DNA from: Diploscapter coronatus
Lineage: Eukaryota > Nematoda > Chromadorea > Rhabditida > Rhabditidae
Length of the DNA: 64,000 bases
NCBI GenBank assembly: GCA_964036155.1
Contig: OZ038423.1
Span: 9,687,249-9,751,248 of the forward strand
Direction: 5' to 3'
Below are positions 11,853 through 24,016 of this stretch, in pieces (position 1 is the stretch's first letter; each line of letters begins with the position of its first letter). Made by a program: the position numbers and the translations under genes. The notes below the pieces were generated by a model that worked only from the letters and a program-made list of their open reading frames with translations, did no database searches and had not been told where the DNA came from.

Positions 11853-13953
11853 ATGCGTAATTGGCCGTTGTTCATTTTCCTATTTTGTCTCGTATTTTTC
11901 TTCTACGCAGTTTATGTGTATCAGGTAAATTTTATGAATTTTTATAACTAGATGATTTTCGATGCATAGACCACGATTGTAAGTTAATTAGCTATATAAA
12001 TTTTGCAAAAAAAAGTTGCATATTTTTATTTAAATACGTTAATTTCAGGCTCAAAGCACGGAGCTTTCTTATTGTCGCGATCAAGTCGATAGTTTGGCGC
12101 TGCAATTGAAGCAAGTCAAGGATGAGTTAGTCGGTATAAACATTATTTTCCTTTGTATTACAATTTTTATATTTTAAATTAAGTTGATTGAAAAATAAAT
12201 TTAGACGCCAAAGCCGAGCTGGAACGATCCAAAAGCTCTGCAGCCTCGCTCACTAAGGAGAAGACTGATTTGACCGCGAAAAATGGAGGTTCGATAGTTT
12301 GAAATAAAAATTTTCTAACAATTAGTGACTACTGACTAAAAGTACTAATTATTAATATTAGAGGAGATGTTGAGTTAAGAAGCAACTCATACAGTTTATT
12401 TTCTATCTTCGAGAGTTCGTCGTATTTATAATTCCTGGATGTCACTTTATAATAACTACTTTATCTAGGTTATAATCAAAAGAACCAATTTCAGAATGCA
12501 ACACGAACCTGCGTTCCAGCACGCTCAAATTGGAGTCTCTGCAAGTCGAGAAGCAGGCTCTGGACTCGACAAAACAGTATGATTATGATAATTATTCGAC
12601 AAATACAACATCTGATGGGTTATTATTAAGAAGCTTCGAGAAAGAGAACACCGACCTCAAGGGCAATTTGGTATTTTTTTTAGAAATTAGCATAACTGAT
12701 AGATTTTTTCTTATACAGACCGAGTTTGAAAGAAACGTCACGTCGCTGAAGCAACTTATCGATTCTCAGAAAGCCGTGATTGATCAGCAGAATCAGACGA
12801 TGAAGTTGTGAGTGAATTTTAAGCCCTCGTTTAATTTTCGAGCTTTATTTTGATCCATAGGTGCTTCAACTTTATCCCTAATTGCAAATTCACTCTATCT
12901 CGTTTGTGTTTGAGGTTAAGACGAAGCTAGAGTTTCATTAGAGGAATTATGACGGAGTCTAGTTGAAGTTGAAGTAGCATTTAAACAAATTTTTCAAGAT
13001 TCTGAATTGAGAGTCAAATTTTTCATCGAAGTGACGAAAATTCCAGGATGCAATCCGAGCTCGACACTCTGAAGGGTCAAAAGGGCAATGCCCAAGCTAC
13101 AACCGCGCCCGAAAAGAAACCTGAAGAAGAAAAGAAGGCTGATGAGAAAAAGGAAGAATCGAAGGTCCCTGAGGAGCAGAAATCAGATCAGGTAAATAAA
13201 AATTGAACTATTCAAGTTAGAATACTGACATTTAAGGAAAAGGAAAAGAAGGTAGAAAAGAAAGTGACTGATCTGGGCCCTGAACAGCTTGTTGACTTGC
13301 CCGTCAAAGAGGATGAGGCTAAGGTTAAGAGATTTAGGATTCATTAATTATTCTATCTTTCATAAATCAATATAACGGTACAAAATAAACCTATTTACGA
13401 GTAATAGTAAGCCAAAATATTCACATGCTTTGGCTAAAGGAAGCTAGCTTACACGCACTATTGCAAATTTGAAGCTTCTGAAATTCATTGTCAGCGGACA
13501 AAATATAGAATTCGTCAACCTGGATAATTCCTTACTTTGTTACCTCGAAAATATTATGGAAAAGATCTTTCCTTACCTGGCCCTATACACTCAGCAGTGG
13601 GTGACTACACAATGAGTAAAAAATTATCCAAGTAGCCTAATACTTTTTGTACACAGCCTATTTATGTTCTTTTTCCAGAACGAGGAGAACAAAGATGCTG
13701 CTAAAGACCCTGCCAAAGAGCAGGCCGTAGTCGTACAACCACCAGTCGACAACGCCAACGGAGAGCCCGTACAGCAGGCTCAGAATCAGCAAGGTAGAGT
13801 TTAGAAAATTATCATCAGTAATCAAACGAAAAATATGCTTACTTCAAGTTTCTCATTCTTACAGACAAGCAAAAAGAAACTCAAACACCAAGTCCAACTC
13901 AAATAGCAAGTTCAACTCAATTAACAAGCTCAACTCGTATGCCTAATGCTTGA
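11853..13953 (+). CDS. Type II single-pass membrane coiled-coil protein, GOLM1/CASC4-like
   Basis: Ten exons, all phases consistent, giving 295 residues. Residues 1-24 are a short basic start (MRNWP) followed by a hydrophobic anchor (LFIFLFCLVFFFYAVYVY) with no cleavage site, so a type II signal anchor. Residues about 25-170 are heptad-rich coiled coil (LALQLKQVKDELV; FERNVTSLKQLIDSQKAVI). The remainder is acidic, Lys/Glu/Gln-rich and probably disordered. This architecture matches Golgi membrane proteins of the GOLM1/CASC4 group; sequence identity is low, so the family call is by architecture. Exons: 11853-11924, 12049-12133, 12205-12288, 12495-12576, 12631-12670, 12719-12807, 13047-13191, 13237-13323, 13679-13793, 13865-13953. 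Exon 8 can instead read through to a stop at 13347, and exon 9 can join 14262-14446, so alternative C-termini are likely. Confidence 0.7.
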
Positions 13954-14261
13954 GTTCCGAATTTTTAGTTCATTCAAAAATGTAGATTTTAACAATATAT
14001 ATTGATCAAATGATTTAGACGAATAAATTTTTGCTTGTAAACGACTATTTCGAAAAATAGCCACGTAACTACAGAAAAGTAATGACTTCTGAAGAAATAA
14101 TGTACGGAGACGATTCTCTTGCCAATACGCAATCTCGTCAAAGATGGTTGCTTTTCCGGTGGCTACGTTGCTAGTTTTACAATTATCCCAAAAATAATAT
14201 GTTCCCAGAATTTCGTTAAGTTGTTTAGCGGTATTAACAACGACCTCGAATTATAAAGTAG

Positions 14262-14446
14262 TGTCTTTTAAAGCGATAAATGACGCGATCATCGGAAATC
14301 AGAACGACGGCGCAGGTGACGGAGTGCAGGATGCGAATGCCAACGGGGAGAAGCTGCAGAATGGGCCTGTCCAAGTACAGCCCGTCCCACCGCTAAACAG
14401 TCAGGACAACAAGAAAGTTGTCGGAGGAGATTATGGTGAGTCTTAA
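14262..14446 (+). CDS. Alternative terminal exon of the GOLM-like gene
   Basis: The acceptor AAAGTAG is followed by an open frame that accepts the phase-1 donor at 13793 without a shift. It encodes about 61 residues (VSFKAINDAIIGNQNDG at the start, ending GGDYGES-stop). It is rich in Asn, Gln, Gly and Val like exon 9 (both contain an ANGE run), which suggests exon duplication. It would replace exon 13865-13953. A GTGAGT donor after GGDYG also permits a further downstream exon, which I did not find. Confidence 0.5.
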
Positions 14447-15251
14447 AATGTGTTAAATCTCTTTAAAATTTACAATAACCTACATAGAAACTATAAGAAC
14501 TTTAATTCGGTACATTTGATCAAGAATTGAACTAGTTTCTTGAATAAGCACATGACGAAAATTCGCCAAACTTAATTTAAAACTATTAGAAACTCTATCG
14601 ACAAACTAATTATCTTTCCTAAAAAATGAATGCACATTAGTAATTTAGTTGAAACAGATCGTCAGTTGTAAAATCGTGCCAAGAATCTCAAGTTATCTTC
14701 ATTTTTGCCAAGATGGAACCATGGCTATCGAATTCAAAATGGATGATTCTAAAAATAATAATTTATCAGAGATTTATAGTTTAAAAAAATATTATATTAT
14801 TCCTCAAAATTCAGTTATCATCCTATGAAAACCTAATTTTTTTTTTTTAATTTTGAACCAAGGCTTTTGCTGCAATTTGTAAGCTTAAAACCTCGCTGGC
14901 CCTGTGATTTTATATTTTTTGCTTTTAGTTTAGGCTTTATTTATTTAATTTACTGAAAAAAACGACAAGTTTCCTCTTGAATGACAACTGTCAACAATTT
15001 GATAATCTTTCTAAACGATTTCATGGGTATTTTTCAATTTACGCAAATTGTGATATTTCGTAGTTTTTAGCCTATGTATAAATTTGATCGCAGAACAATT
15101 GTTAATAAATATTTTTTACTCTAAACGAATTGTAAAGTTTCCTCCAATTGTAAAATGACCACTTCGCACATTTTTGTCATCCACAATTGATTCAATTCAA
15201 CAAGTAGCTTTCTCAACATCTTGTTGATTCCTATCGATTGTTTCAAGAAAA

Positions 15252-15620
15252 ATGAATATTCCTGTTCCTGACCTACTGACAATTTATACCGTAGCTATTT
15301 ACCTACTCGGTATCCTAGCGGTGCTTATCTATCTGTTCGCCAAATATGTCTATGAACTGAATCAACGGAAACGGATTGAGAGAAGTCATGGAAAATCGCC
15401 AATTCTTGGTCAACTAAAAGTGAACATGAACTCGGATACTGAAACGAGCTGTGAATGTAGGTGAAATTTCAAATTTAGAAGAAAAGATCCATTTAAAAAT
15501 TTAGCCTCCCCAAATTCGTCTAAATCTCCGAAGACTCGAATTCACAACGATTCGCACTACGAAAGTATTCTGTCCATCGATTACCCAGTTTGCAATGGAA
15601 TTAAAGAGCTCGTCGTATAA
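15252..15620 (+). CDS. Small single-pass membrane protein, unrecognised
   Basis: Two exons (15252-15456 and 15505-15620) joined in phase give 106 residues. Residues about 8-33 are a strong hydrophobic helix (IYTVAIYLLGILAVLIYLFA), followed by YVYELNQRKRIERSHGK, a positively charged stop-transfer flank. That puts the short N-terminus outside and a roughly 70-residue tail in the cytosol. The tail is Ser/Asn-rich and ends KELVV. I do not recognise a family. The splice sites are canonical, and the gene ends 37 bp from a convergent minus-strand gene. Confidence 0.65.
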
Positions 15621-15656
15621 GCTTTAAAATATCTCATATTTGAGTTATAAGTCTTT

Positions 15657-15860
15657 TCAATGTTTTAAGAGTTCAAAATACTCGATCTCAAGCTTTTCTT
15701 TTACCTCCGGATCTAAACTACTGTCTACTTTCACAATCTGGTGCAATAAAGATTCCATAAAAGGTCGAAATTTCTGTATTCCGTGATTACAATTCGCGCA
15801 TATCACAGAAAACCATGCTTCCGATTTGATAATGCCAATATTTGTCATAAAAATGAGCAT
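15657..15860 (-). CDS. Tiny secreted-like protein, possibly half a saposin domain
   Basis: The open frame from ATG at 15860 gives 67 residues; the frame is open further upstream to 15908 without an ATG. A CCTGCAG acceptor lies just upstream, which could be a trans-splice site. The N-terminus is hydrophobic (MLIFMTNIGII), then comes a CxxC pair (VICANCNHG) and a helix-like HQIVKVDSSLDPEVKEKLEI. The CxxC followed by an amphipathic helix resembles the first half of a saposin B domain, but the second cysteine set is missing. Function is unknown. It may be a fragment. Confidence 0.35.
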   Translation of the reverse strand: MLIFMTNIGIIKSEAWFSVICANCNHGIQKFRPFMESLLHQIVKVDSSLDPEVKEKLEIEYFELLKH

Positions 15861-15908
15861 GAAAATTTTACTGCAGGAATAAATTGTAACGAAAATTTTG
15901 CTTATCAA

Positions 15909-17049
15909 AGAGTTTAGTTTCTTTTGTCATGAAATTGAAACTAATAAAATTTAACGTTTCCATTAAAGTTGCTGTTTATTTGAAATGTGTGACAGCACGG
16001 GAACAATTCTGTCCGGTTGCTTGCTCGGGTGGCATCGTTGTACTATTTTTGTCCATGCGAATTGACTTGAACCTTAGTCGAATTTGAAGATTTTATTTCA
16101 TCTTGAAGAATGGGACAAAAATAACAGAGTAGCCGTGTTCTGCCCTGTCCGATCGAAAGAATCAAAATTTTGGGCACGGTAGATAAAGGAGGCTTGACCC
16201 TTTATCAGGGGTCAAGAAATACAATGGAAAAAAGAGTCAGAATGACAAGAAAAAATCACTGGGTTAGGTAAATTGAACAAAAGTTTTCTGACCAGTGAAA
16301 AGATCGAAAGATCAGCACCAAAAAATTGATGCGATCAGCACAGAACTTGTTCAAAAATTTTCGGAATCGGAAGTCATTAAAAAAACACCAGAACCGGAAG
16401 TTCCGCCTTGTCCCTGTTCAAGATCAAAAAGTGAACATTAATAATTAAATAATCAAAGTTCTAGATAGCATTATCAGCTTTGTTGAATAGAACAAGCACA
16501 ATATTTTATAAACTATGACGATTACTGCACTACTAACCTGAAATAAATTTCATATTACCTGCAATAAATTGAACCGTTTCATAGTGATGCCCTTTTGAAT
16601 TACAACTCTTCGGCTATTTTTCAAATGATTTCGCGTTTTTTTTTGTATTGTCTACTGAGTAGGTGAATATTGCATACTCTTTGCAAATCGGCTTTGCACG
16701 AGTCACGCCTCTTCTTCCTCTCACTCTTTCCTTCTCCCTTTTCTTTGCTATCTCTTCCGTCTCTTCAGGGCTCATGCTATTTCGAAGGGGTTGAGTCTAG
16801 GAGGGAAGAAATACAAAAAATGCAATATCTACTTCCTCAGCCCATAATTCTTAATTATAGCATTTTATTGAATAAAGCGTGATTGATCAAAGCGCAACCA
16901 GTCAAAAGTCAATAATCATGATTAGATTGTCTCGAATTCCGTTATCAGTATTTCTAACGCAATCCGAAAGTAGCATTCCAAATTTGCTCATCAATTTTAA
17001 CGTTTGAAGTTCCGTATCGCCACACATTTGGCCTCCACAATTTATCGAA
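15909..17049. other. Intergenic region upstream of the lectin gene
   Basis: No gene seen. A small hairpin CTTGACCC-TTTATCA-GGGGTCAAG lies at about 16194-16215. A pyrimidine-rich stretch occurs at about 16710-16770. Confidence 0.4.
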
Positions 17050-18938
17050 ATGGCCTATAATTTCTGGCCTAAAATATCGTTATTGATTTATTTCGTCAGT
17101 TTCGTTTATTCTCAGTGTCATGTTGGTGAGGTGTTCCATAATAATCGGTAAAATTTACTACATTGTTAAGAACTATTTGAAGGCATGGGATTGTTTTATG
17201 CTACCTATGGATTATTATTTCATCATTTGTCCATCTCCATTTTTCTGAATTCACGTAAAACTATCTTTAGATGCTTCCGGTTCGAAAACACGCCAATGGC
17301 GTATGAATATGCACGGTTATGGTGTGAAACTGACGAGTACTATTTGGCCAGTATAAATAACGCATTTGAAAATAGTTATATAGGAAGTAAGTAAATCTTA
17401 ATTTTGAAGTTCTAATAAAGCTTTTAGCCGCCGCAGCAGCGAATCTGAATACTTCTGGTAACTTCTGGATAGGCTTGGAGAAATGGCGTGACGGAAATTG
17501 GCACTGGTCCGACGACATGCCCGTTAATTACCTAAATTGGAATAGCGGTTTGTCCACATTCTAGAATAGATTTCTACAGAAGTTTCATCATCGTTCATTT
17601 TCCTTGCGATTTGGTTTCACTTTCGAAAATTTAAAGTTTTTAGCAACTTTGATCCAGTGTTTTTATATGATGAGGAATGATATTTCAGGCGAGCCAAATC
17701 CTAAATACTTCTCAGCCGCGTACAACGTATGGTTTTATTTCATTTGGAAAATAGCATACTTTTAGCCGTCGACAAGCAAGTGGGTGGCAGTCGATAACAA
17801 TACTCTCCTTCCATTCGTCTGCGCGTCTTGGCCAAATCACATCATGACGACACCAGCGGCTGGTGCTTCTACTCCAGGTAATTGTTTTCAGAAGAAACCT
17901 TTTTTCAAAGCCATTGGAGGATTTTACATTGTCGAAAAATTGAATGTTTTCGTTTTGCTACTTGATGTTAAATTGTCTAAACATTTCTTTGTCTTAAGAA
18001 ATCAGTTTCAGGAAAATCCTGCGCCGGAAATCTCGGGTACCGAAAAGATATGGATGCATGCTACGAGGTGTAAAAATTCAAACTTGACAATGAAATCAGA
18101 AATATTCAGGGCATGGGCGGCGAAGGAACAACTGACGGACACCATGCGGAGGACGTCTGTTCAGGTTATGGACATGGCTGTCATTTGGTGTCGATTAGAA
18201 GTCAAGCAGAGAACGACTACGTCAACAGTAAGGACCTTTAGAAACTCGCAGAATTTTGTGTCAAAAAGTTACCCTTCTATCATTCACACCAAAAGTTCCA
18301 TACCTTGAATAATTAGTTGTAAAATGTCTTTTTTCCGATATCTTTGGTGGGATGGGCTATGTTTGGCTAGGCCTCGTTGGTGGCACCTCGATAGCGAACG
18401 TAACTTGGACGGACGGAAGGTTCGATTTTCATCATTTGTTTGAAACTTTGGACAATTTTCAGCCCTTTGAACTACACGAATTTCGTTGCCGATGGAAAGT
18501 TCCGCGATTACAGCTGTACGTCGGGAGACTGCTGTGGTGTGGTAGGGATTTATTTTATTTTTATTCTCAAAAATATCCTTTTAAGATGATCCCGAACAAT
18601 TGGTTCTTATTCGGGCACGCCTTTTTCCTCTTTCCAAAAAATGCCACTTGGAAATAAGAGAAAGAGTTTTCGCGGTTTTCGAATTTCTCGTAATTTTCAT
18701 TTATTGACCAATTATCTACTTGTTCGTGGCTAACTGACTAGTTATCGATAATTAGTCAATTAACCGTGAACAAATGAATAGTTGGCCAATAAATGAAAAT
18801 TACGAGAAATTCGAAAATCGCGAAAACCCCTTTTTCTCTTATTGCCAAGTGGAATTTTTTGGAAAGAGGACAACCGACGTGTTCAGGGACAACATTGGAA
18901 TGTGGTTTCTGGAGGACTGCAAACACGGTAATTTTTAA
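17050..18938 (+). CDS. Secreted C-type lectin with two CTL domains
   Basis: Ten exons, all phases consistent, 303 residues. Residues 1-21 form a signal peptide (LLIYFVSFVYSQ). Domain 1 (about 33-160) shows CFRFEN, ARLWC, YYLASI, FWIGLEKWRDGNWHWSDD, YLNWNS and WVAVDNNTLLPFVC. Domain 2 (about 175-300) shows GCHLVSIRSQAENDYV, VWLGLVGG, VTWTDGSPLNYTNF and GMWFLEDCK. The WIGL and W.W.D signatures are diagnostic of the fold. Calcium- and sugar-binding EPN/QPD motifs are not evident, so carbohydrate binding is uncertain. Nematode clec proteins are commonly intestinal and pathogen-responsive. The last exon (18867-18938) uses an acceptor inside a long palindrome. A polyadenylation-like AAATAAAG overlaps the stop. 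Exons: 17050-17147, 17271-17386, 17428-17547, 17689-17726, 17766-17877, 18012-18067, 18110-18227, 18317-18419, 18463-18541, 18867-18938. Confidence 0.85.
18626..18870. repeat. 245 bp near-perfect palindrome (fold-back/MITE-like element)
   Basis: The left arm starting TCCTCTTTCCAAAAAATGCC at 18626 is matched by the right arm ending TTTTTTGGAAAGAGGA at 18870. Pairing continues with few mismatches through TTTATTG/CAATAAA to a central TTATCGATAA at about 18748. It fills most of the last intron of the C-type lectin gene. No ORF inside. Confidence 0.85.
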
Positions 18939-21900
18939 ATAAAGTTTGAGGTGACGTTAAATTCGCAACTTGAGACTTCTCCGACTACACAATCGACGCA
19001 TTGGTTTGCAAGTCGCCGTATTATTAAAATTAAATCTTTATTGTTGAAAAATGATAAATAAAAATAATCATGCAGACATAGGGCAGTGATAAAGCCAATT
19101 ATCTAACGCAATAATGACTACCGAGGCGCCATTTATGTTCATTTTATGTAACATCGGGCAACATAACAAAGTCTGTAGGAATGCTGGTTACAAACGGCCT
19201 TGTACTATTGAAGGAGATAAACCTAACGTCATTGACTAGACTAGCAATCAGAAGAGAAGCCAAAAGATAAAAATATAATATTAGTCTTTAAAGTAGAAAT
19301 AAAGGTAGGGCCTCCAAATAGATGTCAAATCGCGTCTTTGGATAAAGTTTTCGAACAGAAAGGTGATCTGGGCTGCAAATAAGGTTTCCGTGAAGAAAAA
19401 ATAAAAATTAAAAATCCCGATGGAAAAATCGCAAAAATCCGTCGCTCAAAATGGGCCAGTCGTAGGGGGGAGAACAATCGTCAGCAACTCTTTGCGACCT
19501 AGTCCTATTATATTTCCTGAACAATTTTTTTCCTTTCAAACTATACGCTTCTACCACAAACGCGTTTTTACAAAGGGACGGAACTTGGGAACCCTAGATA
19601 AGGAATGCAAATTTTCACGTATCTCTTAACAAAATGCTTCAATTCCGGAATTTATTCACAAACTGGGGCAAAAATCTTGTAGATCATCATTCAATTCAAG
19701 CGATTTCTTCCCTTTATTTAGGTGATATAATTCAACTTTGTTATTATTTTAAAATACCAAGGTTTGTTCCATTTTTCAAAAAACGGCATTTTAATCGACC
19801 AAGAAGCGTTTTACATGCTCGTTCTCGTAGTCTCAGGCAGGTCCACTCCGTCTTGCTTTGCGGGTGACAATTCGAGTCGATCATGGAGAAATGCAAACAA
19901 AATCCAAAGTGAAGCGAATGAAGACAGGCTTATTGTCATTTTCAGACCTTCTAAACCACTATATTCAATATGAAGAATTCTGCAAATGAACCCTAACCTT
20001 TCCAAATGAATCTCATTTTTGCTATCATTTTTTCGCTATTTATGAGAATGAGGGTGAAGATAATGGCATTTCGCCGATTGTTTTCTTAGAGATGGAAAAT
20101 CTTCATTTTCTGATTCAATGACTTATGATAGTATTTTGCTATTTCAGCTTACCCAAAGTTCATTATAACTTTCTGAATATTTTATTATTGCATATTCGGT
20201 TTTAGAAGTTGTTTATTTACGCTGCAAAGTTTCGCCCGGATTTTTAAAAATCACATCGAATGCGTCCTTTTCTGTCTGAAGCTTTAAAACCACTCGGACC
20301 TCAGAAATTCTCACGCTCAAAAAGCCTCGACGGGTATCGCTTCGCTAGGCCCGGATGAAATTTGAAAATAGAAACCAAGACATCGAGGCTAACGAAATAG
20401 CGCTGTTTAGAAACTGGGAAATTCGTTTTTATTTCTTTTCCATAGCATATTTCCCCGGTATTTCGGCGTCTAGAGCCAGGACTTTCGAAGACTTGCCCAA
20501 CTTCCCAGCTCTTTGTTAGCTTAGATTGTTCGGTTTCCGAATACTTGACGCTCGCAAAGAGTATGGGAAAGTTGAAGATGAAGCAAGGAGAATAAACTAT
20601 GTTCGCAGTCAGAAAATAGAAAACTGAATAATGAAGTTGGGCAGCGAGTTGGTTCCTTATTTTCGATAGTTTAATAAGAAGGTTGCAGATTTTTTTAAAT
20701 CTCGTCATCAAATAAAAATCGCTTTTCTGTGTTTATTTTGAGTTATGAAATGTGAGAAAATGCAATTTTCATTTTCTTCATTGATTTTTCTACCTCGAAA
20801 ATTATTGGATTTTCCAGATCTTAAATATAGATTCGTAAATCTTTACCTACTAATGATATCGTATCAACAATCTAACAATGAGTCTAAAATCCCATAGTTC
20901 GTTGATTTGTCATCCGAACTTCGCTTTGGTCCAGAAGAAATCTATACACTTGATGAATAAGTAATGCCTGTCTTGCAAGACATGCGCCTTTATTTGTATT
21001 TTATCCTTGCTATTCTTACTTTCGGACTATCGGACCACCATTCTGCGTTTTATTTTATTCATTTTATGTCCGCAGCTGCACAGTTTTTGATACTCGTCTC
21101 TTCGCTGTTTAGACTCATTTCTTTCTCTTGAACCTATGAAATCTTCTCTCTATTGATAGAAGTGCCAGAATGCCAAAATTATAATTCTAATTATGCATTC
21201 AAAATTTATCGTCACTTTTTTCAGCCCATCTCACATGGCTCCTAATTGATAATCATAGGAAACTGTTTTTGTATGATATACTATGAACTTTTTTCTTAAA
21301 TTTTGTAGCTTGAAACTTGCTCCGAAACTATCAAAAGTCATGAAATTTGGATATCAGTTTCCTCCAGTATTTCGCAAATAAAAGCGCTTTCGTTCAATTT
21401 TCAAACGGATTCTGAAAGTACGATATCGATTTATCTACCCTGTGTTGTATAGTTTTCAATAACCTGGAGCACACCCGAGTACACCGCAATTGAAAATGTT
21501 TCCTCGGATTGAAAATTTTCGAAAAAAAAAAATTTCAAAATTATTTGACAGAGAACAAAAACCCACCACGCGGTAAAGTTGAATAATGAAATATTTGACT
21601 GAAATTGAATAAAAACTGATAAATTCATGTAGAATACAATTCAAGTGTTGCATCATGTCGGACAACAGCGAAAATGGCTGCCTCAAAAATTTGGGGAACA
21701 GCTTCAGAAAATTCGGCGCATAAAATGGGAATAACTTTGCATCTACTGGACCATTTTCGAAAACCCAAAGAGTATTCAGCTTTTGGTTAATCTCGCCAAT
21801 CACACTGATATAGCATTTTCCCATGATTATCTATTTCGAAAGCTTATTTGGCTTCTCTATCTATAGATTTACTAATTAAAGTTCTGTAGATTTTGTTCTT

Positions 21901-24016
21901 TTAGATAAGATTTCAAAAATTGATTTTTTTATTTGAAGATTTAAACAAATTATTATTATTATTATCCATCGAAATAGAATTTAGTACAAGTTCAGTATAG
22001 CCAATTTATGAATCCGTTAGTACATTTGGCTATTTACTTCATGAGACGGGAAGCCCGCGCGGCCTAACTCGTCATTTTTCCGATCTTTCCATGATTTCTT
22101 ACATTTCGGCCCGAAAACTAAGACTAACCAGCGGGTTAAGCCCTGCCGAACTATTATTTATCCCTCGGCTCTTGAAAGCGTTGCTAGTTACTACCCAATA
22201 AGTAGGAAAATTAGATGCACTTCGAAAGCTTTTCAGAATTATTTTCTTTTTTATTTTGTTCCGAGTTGTTTTCGAAATCTCTAATTTCAAGTTCAGGAAA
22301 TTTTCTTTAATTTATCTGAAAAGTGCATCGCCATATCAGATTTCCAATGGATTCTCACATTATTTCGCACATGTGAAATCTAGATTCACTTTTAAATGTC
22401 GTATTTTCATTTTCTTATTCTTCTGAAGTTTTAAAATTTCAAGCCATGCAATAAGATTACAATATCTAAGCTCAATCTAATAAATTTTAGATTTTCTATG
22501 TCTTTCTATTCTGAAAATGATTGCTTTCCAATCTTCCTCACAAATTAATTAAAAGGCTAATAGGAATATCGATATTTCGCTCATAGCGAACAGCCCAGGT
22601 TTTAGATCGGTTCTAAAAATAACGTGCAGTTTTTTCTCGTTCTGCAAAAGTTTCAGCAATTTTTCCCACCCTCCCTCATAAACTAATGATGAGTTGATGT
22701 GGTGCGGAGTGTGTTGATATCCTGGTTTAATTCGATATATCTGGGGCTTTATCTTATCACATTCGAGTGTAAACTTCCGCCTTGTGATTTTTGTGATATT
22801 TGATGGCAATTTCTCAATGACTCTCGATTGGATCGAGGCAAAAAAGCAGGAAAGATACCTGACATTTGCGTGTTTTATGGGTTCTGGATTCTCCTCGGAT
22901 ATCGAACGAGAAATCAAGCATTTGTTAGAACACATTTTCTTTCGCTTTAGATTTTTCTTTTAGGATTTTTACTTGAGCAAATGTCTGGCAATTGAGAATA
23001 AGTTTATGAAAGTCTCGATTTTTTATTTTAAAGTAGTATAGAAATTTTTCCATTAAAGAGTTTTTTATTGAGACCCATGCATTTCTAAGCTTACCCATTC
23101 TCTTAGCTTTTTTCATTCATCAATATCTAACTTAGAAAACGAACACTTTCGTTTTCAATTGAATATTTCACGAAGATCAGTGTGTTGAATCACAAACTCG
23201 GCTGATTTTTAGGATTCTTATTCTCGTAAGAACATTTTAGAATGCCAACATAAAATACGATTGCTCTGAAATACCTACTTATAAACACATGACGCCATTA
23301 TTTATTGCAGTCTAAATCTCCCCTGTCATTTTCTAAGAGTACTTGCAAAGTTCTCCTAGTATCCTAGTAGTTATCTGGAAAGTTCACCCAATTTGAAGAC
23401 AAAATTGTGCAAAAAAGGAGAAATCTTGTGAAATTTTCAAATACCATAAAATTATTTTCCTAAGATATTTCGTTTTTTTTTCTTATTTATTATAGGGCAT
23501 CGACCAAGCGTGAATGCCTTATGAGCTGGCATTTTTAAGTAAGTCCTTCACAAATGAGCTGTCCTTTGTTATGAGTCATTGTAGCATAAATCTAGACTTT
23601 TCCTAGCTTCTAATGACGTTCAGAACTGCATTTGGCTCATTTTATGATGCCATAGATTTTAGCTGGAGAAATTTATTGCTATTTTCCATTTTAGCAAAAT
23701 ATCTGTGACTTAACGAGATTAGGATCTTTCGATTCGGTTCGTAAGCATTTCTATTGATCACTTCATCGAATAGTCCTCGTTTTTATGACAGAAGCAAAAT
23801 TAGGGTTCTCTTCTGAATATGCTTAACAGAATTTCGTTCATAAGTCCTAATATCCGCTTTTAGATAATCTATAATTTCTGTATTGTTCCGTAACTCATCG
23901 TTTTATCTGAATTCTCTAGTTCGTCAAACAGTTTACCTAAGTCGAGATTTTTTGGGCCGAATTTATTCGCATAGTTAAATTTTCACAAAAGATTTGCTTC
24001 AGACTACTTGCAATGT
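18939..24016. other. Gene-poor intergenic region
   Basis: No gene is confidently supported. Two minus-strand ORFs of 128-136 codons (22549-22935 and 20301-20711) have no recognisable domain and are about as long as expected by chance in this much AT-rich sequence. A short ATT-type microsatellite occurs at about 21950-21965. Confidence 0.4.

Noticed and set aside
20301..20711. 136-codon minus-strand ORF
   Set aside because: No recognisable motif and no supporting splice structure. About one ORF this long is expected by chance in the window.
22549..23116. Two adjacent minus-strand ORFs that might form one gene
   Set aside because: They overlap in different frames and cannot be joined by a plausible intron; no domain seen. 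A decayed gene is possible but not supported.
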